From contig KN886623.1 of the NCBI GenBank assembly GCA_000934455.1, forward strand, positions 40,439 through 65,140: 24,702 bases of DNA, read 5' to 3'. How positions within the stretch are numbered: position 1 is the first letter of the stretch; each line of letters opens with the position of its first letter. A model generated the notes under the pieces. It ran no database searches. It worked only from the letters and a program-made list of their open reading frames with translations, and was not told where the DNA came from. The DNA comes from Apostichopus parvimensis. Taxonomy: Eukaryota > Echinodermata > Holothuroidea > Aspidochirotida > Stichopodidae. Positions 1 through 10,448 of the stretch are shown here, one piece after another. A program made the translations under genes and the position numbers.

Positions 1-3000
1 GTCCACATGACATTCATTTCCTTCATACTAGTGTAAGAGAATGTCTTGTCCTTACAATCTGAATCATCAAACTCTGGATAAGTAGTAAATAACGATGTCG
101 CTGAGATACTCCTACCGTAAGACCTAACTTGATGAATATGACCTGAAACAAATATCAACAAAATACATGGTAACTAAGATCTTACATAGTTGTTTGTGAC
201 ATATTGACACAGATACACTCAACAGTTGCTATCTATACAGTAAAGTTTATAAAGTTGGAGGTTTACAGTCTCTCACACGATTCTACAAGTTAACCCTAGT
301 CATTGGTAACTTGCCACACCCACACACCAAAGTGTGCACAATTCAATCAATCTCTCCTGGGGCATCACAGTGTATCACATCCATGTGTCCTAATGGGAAA
401 CTAAAATAAGAAATGTTGGAAATGCAACATCCTAAAATGATGTAACAGTTCATTTCATGATGATCTGCAAACAAGCATAACACAGACAACAGCCCTACAG
501 CTGACCCCAATCCCACATAATTTGACCTCTTTTTTCTTGGTTTTGCTTTCAATTTGTTTCGTTGAGTGAAACGATAGTTATTAGGCACACTTTTAAAGCT
601 ACAGTTTTAGGAAATGTTACATAGCAACGCTGCCAATTCAATGTGTGACTTTTATTACACTAGTAGGCACAGTAGTAGAATACCATGACATTATATAAGA
701 ACCTACAAATTAATCAAATAACAACTACAAGCCAAAAAGTCACAGCTTGGTATGAATAAATGTTTAGCTTCAGATAGGCAGTCTTGCCACCACCACTAGC
801 CATTGATTGCAGTGCCAAACGACATGTTTCTTGTGGATATTATTCAACTGGCAAGCTACTATGAAGTTATCTAAGGTCTGCATAACCTTCTGGAATATAA
901 AATGTAAGTTTGGTCCAAGCCTTAATTGTTTCAATGTATTTGCTTCATGAAGGTAACGCACAAATTTGATATATAGGCTCTTATCCTTCCTTGAACCTAA
1001 AACTTTATATTTTTATAAAAAGACTTGGCTCAACTTTGTCCTTCCTGCAACCACCCCCCCCCCTCTGTCCCCTCCATCACCCTATGGCCCACCCTCCACT
1101 TAGGGTATCAACTGATTTACTAAAGGTTTAAAGGAAACAGGTAGCCTGAAAAGATTTAGCCATTGTTGAAATCTGCTTCTTTAGGGAATATCTCTTCTGA
1201 ATATTTTGTTCATTGAGACTTTCATTATAGTGACATTATTTGTCAGTGTTCTCAAATGTGACACAGAACCCTGTTGCCTAGCAGCAAACACTACAACAAA
1301 CCATGTATATGTATATAACCTCCATATATACAGTGTTACAATAGATTTATACATGCCAATGAAGTCTACAATCCATTATTGCAAAAATATCATGTTTTCA
1401 TGAATAACTACTAACACCTTACCTGCCAATCAGAGCTACAAAAGAACATAATGGATAGACAGGGTTTGTGGCTATGTGTACATTTTTTTTCTTTTTAAAT
1501 AAAACTATTACCTTCAGCATATATCTCAATGAAAGCTGTTTTTCATAGTTTATATCTGGTAACATTGAAGAACTACTATTTCTCAATTACTAAGCAAAAC
1601 AGAGAGAAGTAATAATTGATATATTATGGTATTTCTATGCAGCGATTGATGACCATGCTGGTAACCTAAGTTAAGGCAACTTGGCTCTAACACTCACCTG
1701 CAGGTATATAGATGCAGTCACCGGGTCTTAACGTAGCCCACGTCCATTTGGCTTTGGCAACTTCTCCATGCTGGAACATATTTATCATATCAACATCGAC
1801 CTTCGAGTAACCAGATCCGGTATTGGGATCCTACCAAAAGGAACATTCAACCACAAAATTAAAATACATCAACCGTGGCACGGTTTGCTGTGTGGAAAAT
1901 ATCCTTAAACAATCAACTTTTTGCCATTAAATTGTCATTTTAAGAACATTGTGAAATATTACTTAAGCCTTGAAAGACAAGAATAAGTCAATAGTTATTT
2001 ACAAAAAAAATTTTTAAGAGCATTCATTTCACAACACCAAGGATGAAGGACACAAAATCAACTACTTATTGCAACTTCAGTTACCTCTTAAAACTGCCTT
2101 GTTTCAAAAAATGTCAATATCCCCTTGCATTATTTAGCTATTCTTACTTCCAGTGGCTTGTACTATCTGTAATACTAGCATCGCTAGAGGCAGCATGAAG
2201 GTCAACATGATCACCATAATAAACCCAGCTGTATACTCTCCCATTTATGGTTCCTGGGGAAAAATTCCCAAAAGAAGTATTGTGTTACCTTTTTGCCCAC
2301 CCACTGTGTGTAAACAAACACGGTTGTGGTTCTCCACAATGTTTGAGCACACAGTTATTGAAAGTATTTCGAGCAAGTGCTGTGAACAGAGTACAGTTTC
2401 ATGACCTCTAAACAAAATAGCTACTTTGTAGTGTTGTTGAGTGGGGTCCCTCATGGATTAATGTGGAGCCTTCACCTATCTCAATATTTGAGAGAGTGGC
2501 CAGAAGTTGCATGGGTAGACTCTCGTACGACCGATAGATAAATTTAACATGGTTTTTATGGGAATTAACAGGAATGGATGCTACAATTACATGGCTTCAA
2601 GGTAGATTCTCTGAACATTTGTTGAAAAGAGAAGGCTTGATACAAGTCAGAGTGCATCCATATTCACCACATGAATTTCTTGTTGGCTAATTCCTAATGT
2701 TGAATTTACTATATATTAAACTTAGCTGTTAATATTCGTCTCAATGTATTTAGATCCTCCTGCAAGCAGGAACTCGCGAAGAAGCCTCATTGGCTTATCA
2801 AAGCCGCAAGCTGACCGAAATCAGTCTCTTACATTCATATTTAACGTCCATGATTGTCAATTGTCAACAACTCTGTAACTGGACAACATACATAATCTTG
2901 CAGTGACTCGAACAATAGCACATATCTAATATTATTACTGATTTGATGTACTTACATATCTTGCCATGTAGAGTTCCTCTGAGTACATAGGATCAATCAT

Positions 3001-6000
3001 AACAAAATCTTTTCTGCCGGACAGTAGACAGTGGAGGTTGTGGTCAGCATCAAAGTGGATCAGTGATGCTGTCTCTCCGCTACTCATCCACAAATTTGTT
3101 TCTTGGATCGTCTTGGTAAAGGAACCACAATGTAAGCTCTTGGAGGCCTGGATAAAAGGAGAGTTGGAAAGATGGGGGTGTAATAAATAACATTTTTGAG
3201 TCACCCTCCCAATACCCCCCACCCCCCAAATTCTCTGGTAATAAGTTAAAAACTCTTTTACTCAAAACTAATTTTTTTCTTCAAGATTTGTGACGTTAGT
3301 TTTTTATTTGTTTAATATTTTTTCTAAGATTTTACCATTCAGAAATATAATCAATTCTTTCTACAATTACTGTTAAGTTCACAGACAACATGTCAACATC
3401 ATTTATTGCATAACGATATGATAGCATTAAATATAAATAGCCCCCTGGCAGGGCATTCCCCAAACAGGGAGATGAAAAGGTATCATAGGATTTGCCTGTT
3501 ATGAGTGGACCAGCTTACTTGCATGTACATTACCCCATTTATCCACACATTTGCTCACAAATATCATGGGAAATAACTTGTTTGTGAAGGACATACGTAT
3601 ATGCTACCAAAGTAGGTTCTTTTGTTAATGGAAATGCACTTTTCATTAGCTATACCCTTACATTTAGGCCTAACTGTGATAACAAAAGTTACAAAATCAA
3701 CCAGGTGGAACAATTTCTTTTTTCCTATTTATACCACTTCATACTTTGCTCCCATGCCAAGGTTCAAAGCACTGGTACTGACAGTGCAAACTGTTCCTAA
3801 CCTTTATCTGATTCTAATGCTAATACCACTCTCATGCTTCAGAGCACTTGTACTAACAGTATGGACAGTTCCTACCCTTTCTCTGATTCTAGTGCTAATA
3901 CCACTCTCTACTGTCCTCCCATATCATGCTTCAGAGCACTCATACTGACAGTATGGACAGTTCCTACCCTTTATCTGATTCTAATTGCTAATACCACTCT
4001 ATGCTGTCCTCCACAACTTCACTATCATGCTTCAAAGCAGTCACACTGACAGTATGAACAGTTCCTAACTTTTAGCTCTGAGGCGGGACATGGCACTACA
4101 GTATAGCAAAAAATGGCCCAACTGGGTGCCCCAATAAACTTGTAGATACACTGTAACAAAATCAATTTCTTCTGCTCCTTTGTTTGTGATGCGCTGTATC
4201 ATATCAAATTGGGAATATGGATAACAGCTGTTGCATGGTATGAACTGAAGTTTGATGACCAATAAAATGATGATGATTTGATAAATTACCTTAACTTCTC
4301 CTCTCATTTCATCTGGTAGTACAGAGACAATGTACCAGTCCTCCTTGATGTACCCCTTTAGAAAAGTAGATAGGGACATCTTCTTTGGCCTGATTGTTCT
4401 ATCTTCTTTCTTGACTTCTACCAGGACATCTAAATCTCCATAACTAATTGAATAAGAAAGAGAAGTTATAACTGTTTTATATTAAGAGTTTAGTGACTTG
4501 TGCAAATAAAAGAAGTTTGTGTGCAATATGTAGATCGTGTGCACACCACCCTAAGTATTATTAACGGCCGTGCATACCTTATGGAAAGACCATGCATACC
4601 AATGTATTGTGTTTAATGATGTAATGAAAATAAAGTACTGAGACACACTCTGGCTGTTGACCACTAAAGACCGTCTCTAGTGTATTCATTAACATGTCAT
4701 TCTTGGAACCACCCGGGTCTCTTTACACCTTTTCCAAGATATAAAAATAACAACCAAAACTAGCTTTAATCGAGCCAGGAAAAAAGTAGATGTTAAGGTC
4801 CAAATGACCTCTGATCAAGGATAAAATATACCAGGAACAGTTTTTGATATGTTGCCGAAGGCAAAAGGAATCTTTGAAACCATGCCATTGTGTGTGTGTA
4901 TAAATACTTTGTATGTGATGCCTCTAGTTAGTGCGATAGCTCAGACAGTTCAGTTGACATTCATACCCGTTATGTATAGAAACCCTTTGGTGAGTATATA
5001 AGAACCACATTCAAATTGGCTGAAATTTGAAGGTCATTGAGGTATTTAAGCAAACATCAAAGACAGGAAATAATGTTTACATGAGCATCAAGTAAGACCC
5101 TAGCTGACCACTTAGAGTCAACAATGGTAAAAAAAAACAAAGGGTGTAGGGTATATGGCAAGGAATCTGTATACATGTCTGTTGCCTTTCTGGTTATGCT
5201 TAGTAGATCCCAGCAAATCAACTTTGTCTTTTTATGATTCAGATTGATTAAAAAAGAGATCAAAACTTTATATTCATGTACCTCTTTGTTGCAGCATTGT
5301 AGCTCTGTACACTACAAATACTATATCTGAGTGTGTCAAACGGCCCCTGGTTAAAAATAGAGGCATCAATACATTTTGGACAGATATAAAGGACCTGCTC
5401 CCAATGCATTGCCCCGAGAAAATAACAAAGAGTGATATGCATACAGCTAGAGCAAAGTATTCTCTCGTTTAAGGCCAGTGATACCACATTTAACAATACC
5501 CCTTTGTTCTTTACTTGTATAATCAGCAAAGGCAAACAAACTTACCATTAGCATCATAAGAGAATTAAGTACCACATACAGTTTCCCCAATCACCAGGAT
5601 TTTTTAATTTTTTATATCAATTGAAATATGCAGACTACTTCAAAGTTGTTCACTATACCTACTTTTCATTCATGTATTCGTCTGTCCATTTCTTCATAGA
5701 CGGTGAATCTGACATGTCGCCCCTATAAACGCATGGTAGCTTCTTAGATACGTGGTCCTGCCAAAACTTCTTAGGATGGAGGGCCTCTTTGTACTCTATG
5801 ACTGGACCCTCTGGTTTCTTCTGAAAACCTGAAAGAACATAACCAAAAGTGGGATGACTATCACACTAGTTCAAAACTTGTACAATAATCCAACCCTGTA
5901 ACAGAGCTCCCAACTGACCCGCATTTCGCGGGTTGGACCCGCATTCTAACATCCAAACCCGCTGACCCGCGCAAGCGTCCGAAAAACCCGCATTGTAATT

Positions 6001-8019
6001 GTCAAGTATACATAAAAAAAAATTGCATCAAATTTTGACTTAGCAACCATCATTTCTTTAGCATTTAGCATAATAGAGTATAAAACCTCCTTACAGCATC
6101 ATTTGAACCTCAAATTAGACTATATTTCTTTTCATTGGGGCGAGCAGCGAACATTTTCATGCGACGGGAAAGAATGAATTATCACCTACTATTCAATTTA
6201 TTGATGTTACACACAAAAAATGCATATTTCTCAGAAAATTTTGGGTGACAAAAGCCTTTCTAAGTGCCACCATTTTACATGTAGGCATCACCAGGATTCC
6301 AAAAAAATTCACACCCCCTCCCCTTATACCCCTCCCCCAGGACGGTGATTCCTGGCAAGGACCAGCATTTGCCTTCTCAAGAGTTGGGAGCTACAGTATG
6401 CTGTAAGAGAGCTACTGTACTATATACAGTTTGTAACAAACAAATTGGTGCTCATCACACCAAATGAAGGGGCCAGGCCCTTAGAAGGACATCACAACTA
6501 GATTCCTATGTACAGTAATTCCAGGATGTATTGTTACCATTTCCCTTGACAAAATAGTAATACCTAGCCTTTTGTGCACAGTCTTGTTTTGTATTTTAAA
6601 AACAAAATAAACAGATGAAATCAATGATATATGTTGTTGCTACATGATACAAAGTAGTTCTGTACATTCAAGAGAAGTATAGATGGTTGATCAATTGCCA
6701 AATGTCATTGGATATCCCCTGGTCCATTCATGTGGCACCTGGTTTCACAGAGAAGTATGTGTATGAATGGCAATCTTTGCATGGGAAGGTCCGTAGTGTT
6801 GAAACCCACAGGTCTGACCAGACCTGTGTGTTTCAAGTCCGACTTGTACACCTGAATAAACATTGACACAGGGAATAATTTTGTACTCAAAAACTAAAAA
6901 AAAAGAAGGCCTGAACGTTGACCATTTACAAAATGCCAGGCGTGCAGCCAGGTATTTGCCAAGGGAGGGGTGAACCTGTTGGCAAACTATCAGAGCCATA
7001 GATTCTGCATTGGAACCTAGCTAAGCGTAGCGCCACCATGAGTTGGCGCTACGCGTACAAGAAAATTTTGGCTGAAAATGCCTACCAGATCGCTGGAAAT
7101 GGCACTTCCCAGGCCTTGTAAGTTGCATCTAAGCTTGAAATTACTAGCGATTTCATAAAAACATACAAAAAAGATATGCTCAAGGGGGGGGGTGGTTGCG
7201 CCCTTCGCCCCCCCCCTGGCTACGCACCTGCAAAATGCTAACGGTTCCTGTGTACATACGAAAACTGCTATACATCTTTGCACTTGTATGGCAATTTGCC
7301 CACTAATGTGCATAGCATTTTGCCAAGCGATACCAGATAAAGTATGCCCTGCACATGGTTACATTTTGCCTTTAAGATGTACATCAAAAGTAAAAAGGTT
7401 TTAAATTAGTACCTACAGTGCTGAAATCCACCGGGTAAAGATACTACACCTCAATAGCATATAGACACGTTGCTAAATCTGGCCTTTTAAAATGAAATTA
7501 AAACCATACTGTAAGTGTTCCACAAGGGTGACACACATTTCCCCAATAAAGCATTCAAAGATTTCAGCTTGTACAATACCCTGGCATTTTTTCTGTCTAA
7601 TTGTGTAAGTTGCAAGGTAAGTTTATTTTTAATGATTCCTGTATTTGTTGTTGTTAAAACAAGTTTTCAGGAAGTCCTTTAAATCTCATCTGTGAAGTAT
7701 ATTGTGATGTAGTAAATATGGAAACATGAGTGCAGCCTAACTTGTGCCATACACATATACCCATGCAAAGTCACAAGCAGATCTGTTTATTGATGAAGTA
7801 TATACCACTTAGAAAACCTGAATTTAATCTCTGATATGTCTTACCAAAGGGTCTCAAGTGACCAACCGGTATAAGTTTGTCTTTCCTACGAGGCACTTTT
7901 GGTGGAAATTCATGGTGGTCTGTGCGTTGATCTTTTGGAAATTCAACATCGGCATGGACGAGGAAAATGGTGAAGAGAAACAGAAGACAAATGTGTTCCA
8001 TCCTGCAGAGTGGGATCAT
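1..8019 (-). CDS. Secretory-pathway JmjC-domain (Cupin_8-like) 2-oxoglutarate oxygenase, 3' partial, six exons
   Basis: Coding exons on the minus strand are 8019-7845, 5828-5663, 4443-4290, 3147-2956, 1830-1698 and 142 to beyond base 1. Every junction is GT-AG and the reading phases match across all five introns, giving 320 residues before the window edge. Numbered from the ATG at 8019, residues 1-23 form a signal peptide (core CLLFLFTIFLVHA) followed by a charged Lys/Arg-rich segment. The JmjC fold follows. Exon 4 holds the iron-binding HFD (H196, D198), with K211 thirteen residues after the Asp, the spacing of the 2-oxoglutarate lysine in FIH. Exon 6 has PAGHIHQV, whose H277 is the likely third iron ligand, so the enzyme looks catalytically competent. 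ENYGDLDV spans the exon 2/3 junction. An in-frame TAA lies two codons before the ATG at 8019. The ATG at 8001 has a stronger Kozak context and is an alternative start. Substrate and exact subfamily are unknown. JMJD5/JMJD7/JMJD8-type relatives are the nearest recognisable group. Confidence 0.88.
143..1697 (-). other. JmjC gene intron 5
   Basis: The intron runs from the donor GTGAGT after base 1698 to the acceptor TTTCAG before base 142. It is AT-rich, with a ten-cytosine run at about 1054-1063 and A/T homopolymers. The open frames in it (for example 343-588 minus and 1206-1403 plus) show no domain, no matched splice sites and low-complexity composition, and are taken as chance. Confidence 0.75.
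1831..2955 (-). other. JmjC gene intron 4
   Basis: The donor is GTAAGT after 2956 and the acceptor is GGTAG before 1830. A less AT-rich stretch at about 2750-2890 (CAAGCAGGAACTCGCGAAG onward) differs from its surroundings and may be part of a dispersed repeat, but no second copy occurs in this window. No other feature was seen. Confidence 0.65.
3148..4289 (-). other. JmjC gene intron 3, containing a minisatellite
   Basis: The donor is GTAATT after 4290 and the acceptor is TATCCAG before 3147. A C-rich patch lies at about 3215-3232 and a degenerate tandem array at about 3769-4075 (listed separately). The rest is AT-rich without recognisable features. Confidence 0.7.
3769..4075. repeat. Degenerate minisatellite, about four units of 77-100 bp
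   Basis: Each unit contains a GCACT-like start, then ACAGTATGGACAGTTCCTA, CTGATTCTA and GCTAATACCACTCT. Unit starts fall near 3769, 3846, 3937 and 4037. The last unit is truncated after AACAGTTCCTAAC. The open frames across it (3622-3948 and 3834-4049 plus) are by-products of the repeat. Confidence 0.8.
4444..5662 (-). other. JmjC gene intron 2
   Basis: The donor is GTAGGT directly after 5663 and the acceptor is TTCAATTAG before 4443. The contents are AT-rich, with only homopolymers and a short TG-rich run near 4889. The minus-strand open frames at 5057-5263 and 5260-5535 show no recognisable domain. Nothing else could be supported. Confidence 0.7.
5905..6392. mobile_element. MITE-like element with AGCTCCCAACT terminal inverted repeats
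   Basis: The left end AGCTCCCAACT (5905-5915) is the exact inverse of AGTTGGGAGCT (6382-6392). Just inside the left end lies a repeated ACCCGCATT motif around CGCATTTCGCGGGT. Near the right end is a CCCCTCCCC-TTATACCCCTCCCC segment, also seen at about 10315 and 18075. The element has no coding capacity. ACAG occurs at both borders and could be a short target duplication, but this is ambiguous. Confidence 0.75.
6929..7238. mobile_element. hAT-type MITE with a perfect 8-bp target-site duplication
   Basis: The element occupies 6937-7230. Its ends are CAGGCGTGCAGCCAGG and CCTGGCTACGCACCTG, imperfect 16-bp inverted repeats. It is flanked by identical CAAAATGC at 6929-6936 and 7231-7238. An 8-bp duplication with CAGG termini fits the hAT superfamily. 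At about 294 bp it has no transposase. A C/G-rich tract sits near the right end and a small palindrome (CGTAGCGCCA ... TGGCGCTACG, 7026-7053) lies inside. A reversed, end-truncated copy is at about 12858-13062. Confidence 0.85.
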
Positions 8020-8113
8020 CTTTTAAAGTCAGCCCTGAGGTACTGTGCAGTATGTAGTGGAAGATCAGTGAGTAGCACCAACTGGACCAAGAGAAGTTGT
8101 CACTGTAAGAGAC
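8020..8113 (-). other. 5' UTR part of the JmjC gene's first coding exon, with a candidate upstream splice acceptor
   Basis: Reading the minus strand, a pyrimidine-rich tract ending in CTTCAG stops at 8114, so an intron acceptor here would start the exon at 8113. That would put a non-coding first exon further upstream, somewhere between about 8.2 and 9.4 kb. The in-frame stop just before the ATG at 8019 shows this segment is untranslated. The acceptor is inferred from consensus only, and no unique matching donor could be picked. Confidence 0.4.
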
Positions 8114-9379
8114 CTGAAGAAAAAAGCATGAATAACTGTTACAGAGATATATTAACAAAAAAATCACTTCTTGCCTAAGAAATACTATTTCAGTTAGTTC
8201 AAAATAATTAACAAACTTTGCATAATTGTGTAGCCAACATAGTATTTGCAAATGTAGCCATACAGCCCATACTCCTAGGTCTCCCTATCTGTAGCACTAT
8301 GGCACATCACTTTGTTTTGGCTGAAGGTTTCCTGGCCTGTCCAAATGTCCTATATTGCCTACATCCCCAGTTGCTGCAGGTTTATATTGTGATGAAAACA
8401 GAAATTTCCAACTTGAGAAGGCTACAAAATATAAAATGAAATCAGCCCAATGAAGACATGTTGTTTAAGCATTTTGTTAAGTTAATTAAGTTAGGATATT
8501 ACAATTAGTCTTGTGTCTAAATGCTACCGCAAAAGTGGTCTAGAAAAAGTAGATGTAGAACCGATGATCTAAAACAGAGCGATGGGCCTATCCACACGTC
8601 CACACAGCAAAGAAGTGATTACAACGATGGCTAAATTCCAGTTCAACACGAATAAAATCTGGCAAACACCAATCTGCTGTTTTTAATCGAAGAAAATGTA
8701 AGTTTACGAACGTAAATCCTTACACGTCAGTCTTTGAAATTTGGTTTCCGAACCAATACCAGACGGTGAATGAATCTAGGATTACTTGTTACAGTACCAA
8801 TTTATATGGCGTTCAATAACTTCCGACGAGCGTTGACATTAACGCTACACTACGGTATAGCCTACCACTACCAGCAAAAATTCTACAAGGGATTTCCAAC
8901 TATAGCCTAAAACTTTACTACAAATTGCAGCCACGTGTAAACTCACACGACTATATGATATGACGGTACTCATTCATATTTACAATATGATAAATGACGA
9001 AAGAAAAATCGAACCTTTCATGGATGTACACGTAAGGATACACACGGAGTTTCTCGCGCTGCACCAAGGCCGCCCACCTGTTGTACTTTGCACACAGTTC
9101 TGTCTATAGTTACAATGGCATTTGCAAACAGGTGTGAGTATTCTGTCAATAAAAGTTAGTGGATTCTTAGTTGAATATATGGCAATATCCCGTGATTTCG
9201 AAATGCCAGATTGAGAGAAGCCAAACAAACGTTCTTTTTTTAGCAAACTTGTACAATCTGATAAGAAAGTGAGTAGTTAACTGATATGTGTGTGCACGAC
9301 ATTCGAGAGTAGCATTTGATAACATGCATTTTGACCTTAGTTACCGGTTCAGCTAAATCACATCATGTCACGCGGCAAC

Positions 9380-9392
9380 GGACTTCCGGTGT
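9380..9392 (-). promoter_or_regulatory. ETS-type motif ACCGGAAGT, candidate core-promoter element
   Basis: The plus strand reads ACTTCCGGT, which is ACCGGAAGT on the minus strand, the ETS-family consensus that is common in CpG-type animal promoters. The local sequence is more GC- and CpG-rich (TCACGCGGCAACGGACTTCC) than its surroundings. It lies about 1.3 kb upstream of the JmjC start codon. Its role is inferred. Confidence 0.3.
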
Positions 9393-9558
9393 AAATTTTA
9401 CAGGGTACGGTACCAGGGTACGTTACCGTTGTTTATCAGCATGACTTGTGTGCAAGCTTCACGCTTCCAAATCACTAAATCTGATCATAAGTTATGCAAA
9501 TTTATAAATATATCCGATGTCAAGTTGAAGGGTGTTATAATGATTATGGTGATGACGA

Positions 9559-9566
9559 TGACGTCA
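9559..9566. promoter_or_regulatory. Perfect CRE/ATF palindrome TGACGTCA
   Basis: TGACGTCA is the full CREB/ATF consensus. A single 8-bp match in several kilobases is close to chance expectation, so function is uncertain. It lies between the JmjC gene and the hAT-like element at 9690. Confidence 0.2.
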
Positions 9567-9681
9567 ACGATGATAGGCCTATTACAATAATGGAGAGGAA
9601 GCACAGAAAAAAAGTACAACTTTTGTGGCAAATTTAACAAAGTCCCTCACGGTGTTTGATTTATTTCATGTTATGATATGT

Positions 9682-10448
9682 TCTGCAAGCAGTGGCGTTG
9701 CCAAGAGGTGGCCTGGGGGCACGTGACATCCCCAAAAATTGTTCCCCCCAGGTGCCCCACCCCCCCCCCGATGCGATTTGTGGTGTTAAAAAAATACTCA
9801 AACAAAAGCTTTTTTACAAAGGGCGGGACGTATTATGTTCATCAGTAAACTTCTTTCCACTGACCATCACAATAACCGCAGTTGTGTTCTCACTAACAAG
9901 GTCACAGAGGCCCCGATCGACGTGAACCGCTAGTGCTTAAATTTCACTACTACACTGCATGAATTTAAATTTTCAACAAATTTCTTCATGTTGTAAACTT
10001 TTCCCAAACCCTCTTGAGATGGAGGGGGATGAAATATGCTTCCGCCCCAACTATTCAAGTGGAAAACCATTTTTTTAATTTTCTTATAAAGGATAATCAC
10101 CAGATAGCACAAAATTGCATATAATGACCCTAAATTATTTAAAAGCATTATCAAAGCAAATGGTTAATTTACATTTTTTGTATAACTTTTTTAACCGCCT
10201 TATAAATATTGGACAGACTAAGCCCGAAAACTCTTGAACATAAATAAGTTACTTCATGTTGCAAAGTATAGCACCAGATTGCATCTAAGGACCCTTAATT
10301 AAATTTAAATGTCTGCCCTCCCCTTAGACCCCTCCCCCAGGACGGCATTCAAAAATGAAAATGGTGCCCCCCTAAGTGATGTGACCACCACCCCCCCCCC
10401 CGTCCGGCCCCGAAGATTGAAATGTCTGGCGACGCCACTGTATTCAAG
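9682..10448. mobile_element. hAT-like non-autonomous DNA transposon, 751 bp, CAGTGGCG ends
   Basis: The element 9690-10440 begins CAGTGGCGTTGCCA and ends with the inverse of CAGTGGCGTCGCCA. The flanks TCTGCAAG (9682-9689) and TATTCAAG (10441-10448) match at 6 of 8 positions, which suggests a diverged 8-bp target duplication. Poly-C/poly-G tracts sit just inside both ends (about 9760-9771 and 10390-10402). The open frames at 9692-9925 and 10305-10751 lie partly inside it and show no transposase motif. A second copy's end lies at 24665-24702. Confidence 0.75.

Larger units (their letters stand above)
5829..7844 (-). other. JmjC gene intron 1, containing two MITEs
   Basis: The donor is GTAAGA after 7845 and the acceptor is TTCTTTCAG before 5828. 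Two non-autonomous transposons lie inside, at 5905-6392 and 6937-7230 (listed separately). The remaining sequence is AT-rich without recognised elements. Confidence 0.75.
8114..9689. other. Intergenic region upstream of the JmjC gene; candidate promoter zone
   Basis: No protein-coding gene is visible. The region presumably holds the JmjC gene's promoter and perhaps a non-coding first exon. A perfect ETS-type motif near 9380 and a CRE-type palindrome at 9559-9566 are listed separately. The small open frames here lack splice or domain support. Confidence 0.5.

Noticed and set aside
2750..2890. Possible dispersed repeat with GCAAGCTGACCGAAATC
   Set aside because: It looks unlike its surroundings, but no other copy, inverted end or target duplication is present in the window, so it is noted only within the intron entry.
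3080..3265. Second minus-strand frame across JmjC exon 4
   Set aside because: It is an overlapping shadow. Only the other frame carries HFD and joins in phase to exons 3 and 5.
7858..8178. 106-codon plus-strand open frame
   Set aside because: It is the antisense of the JmjC first exon, where matched splicing and the signal peptide support the minus strand.
9010..9030. GGTTCGA on the minus strand resembling a tRNA B box
   Set aside because: There is no matching A box, no cloverleaf and no terminator at the right distance.
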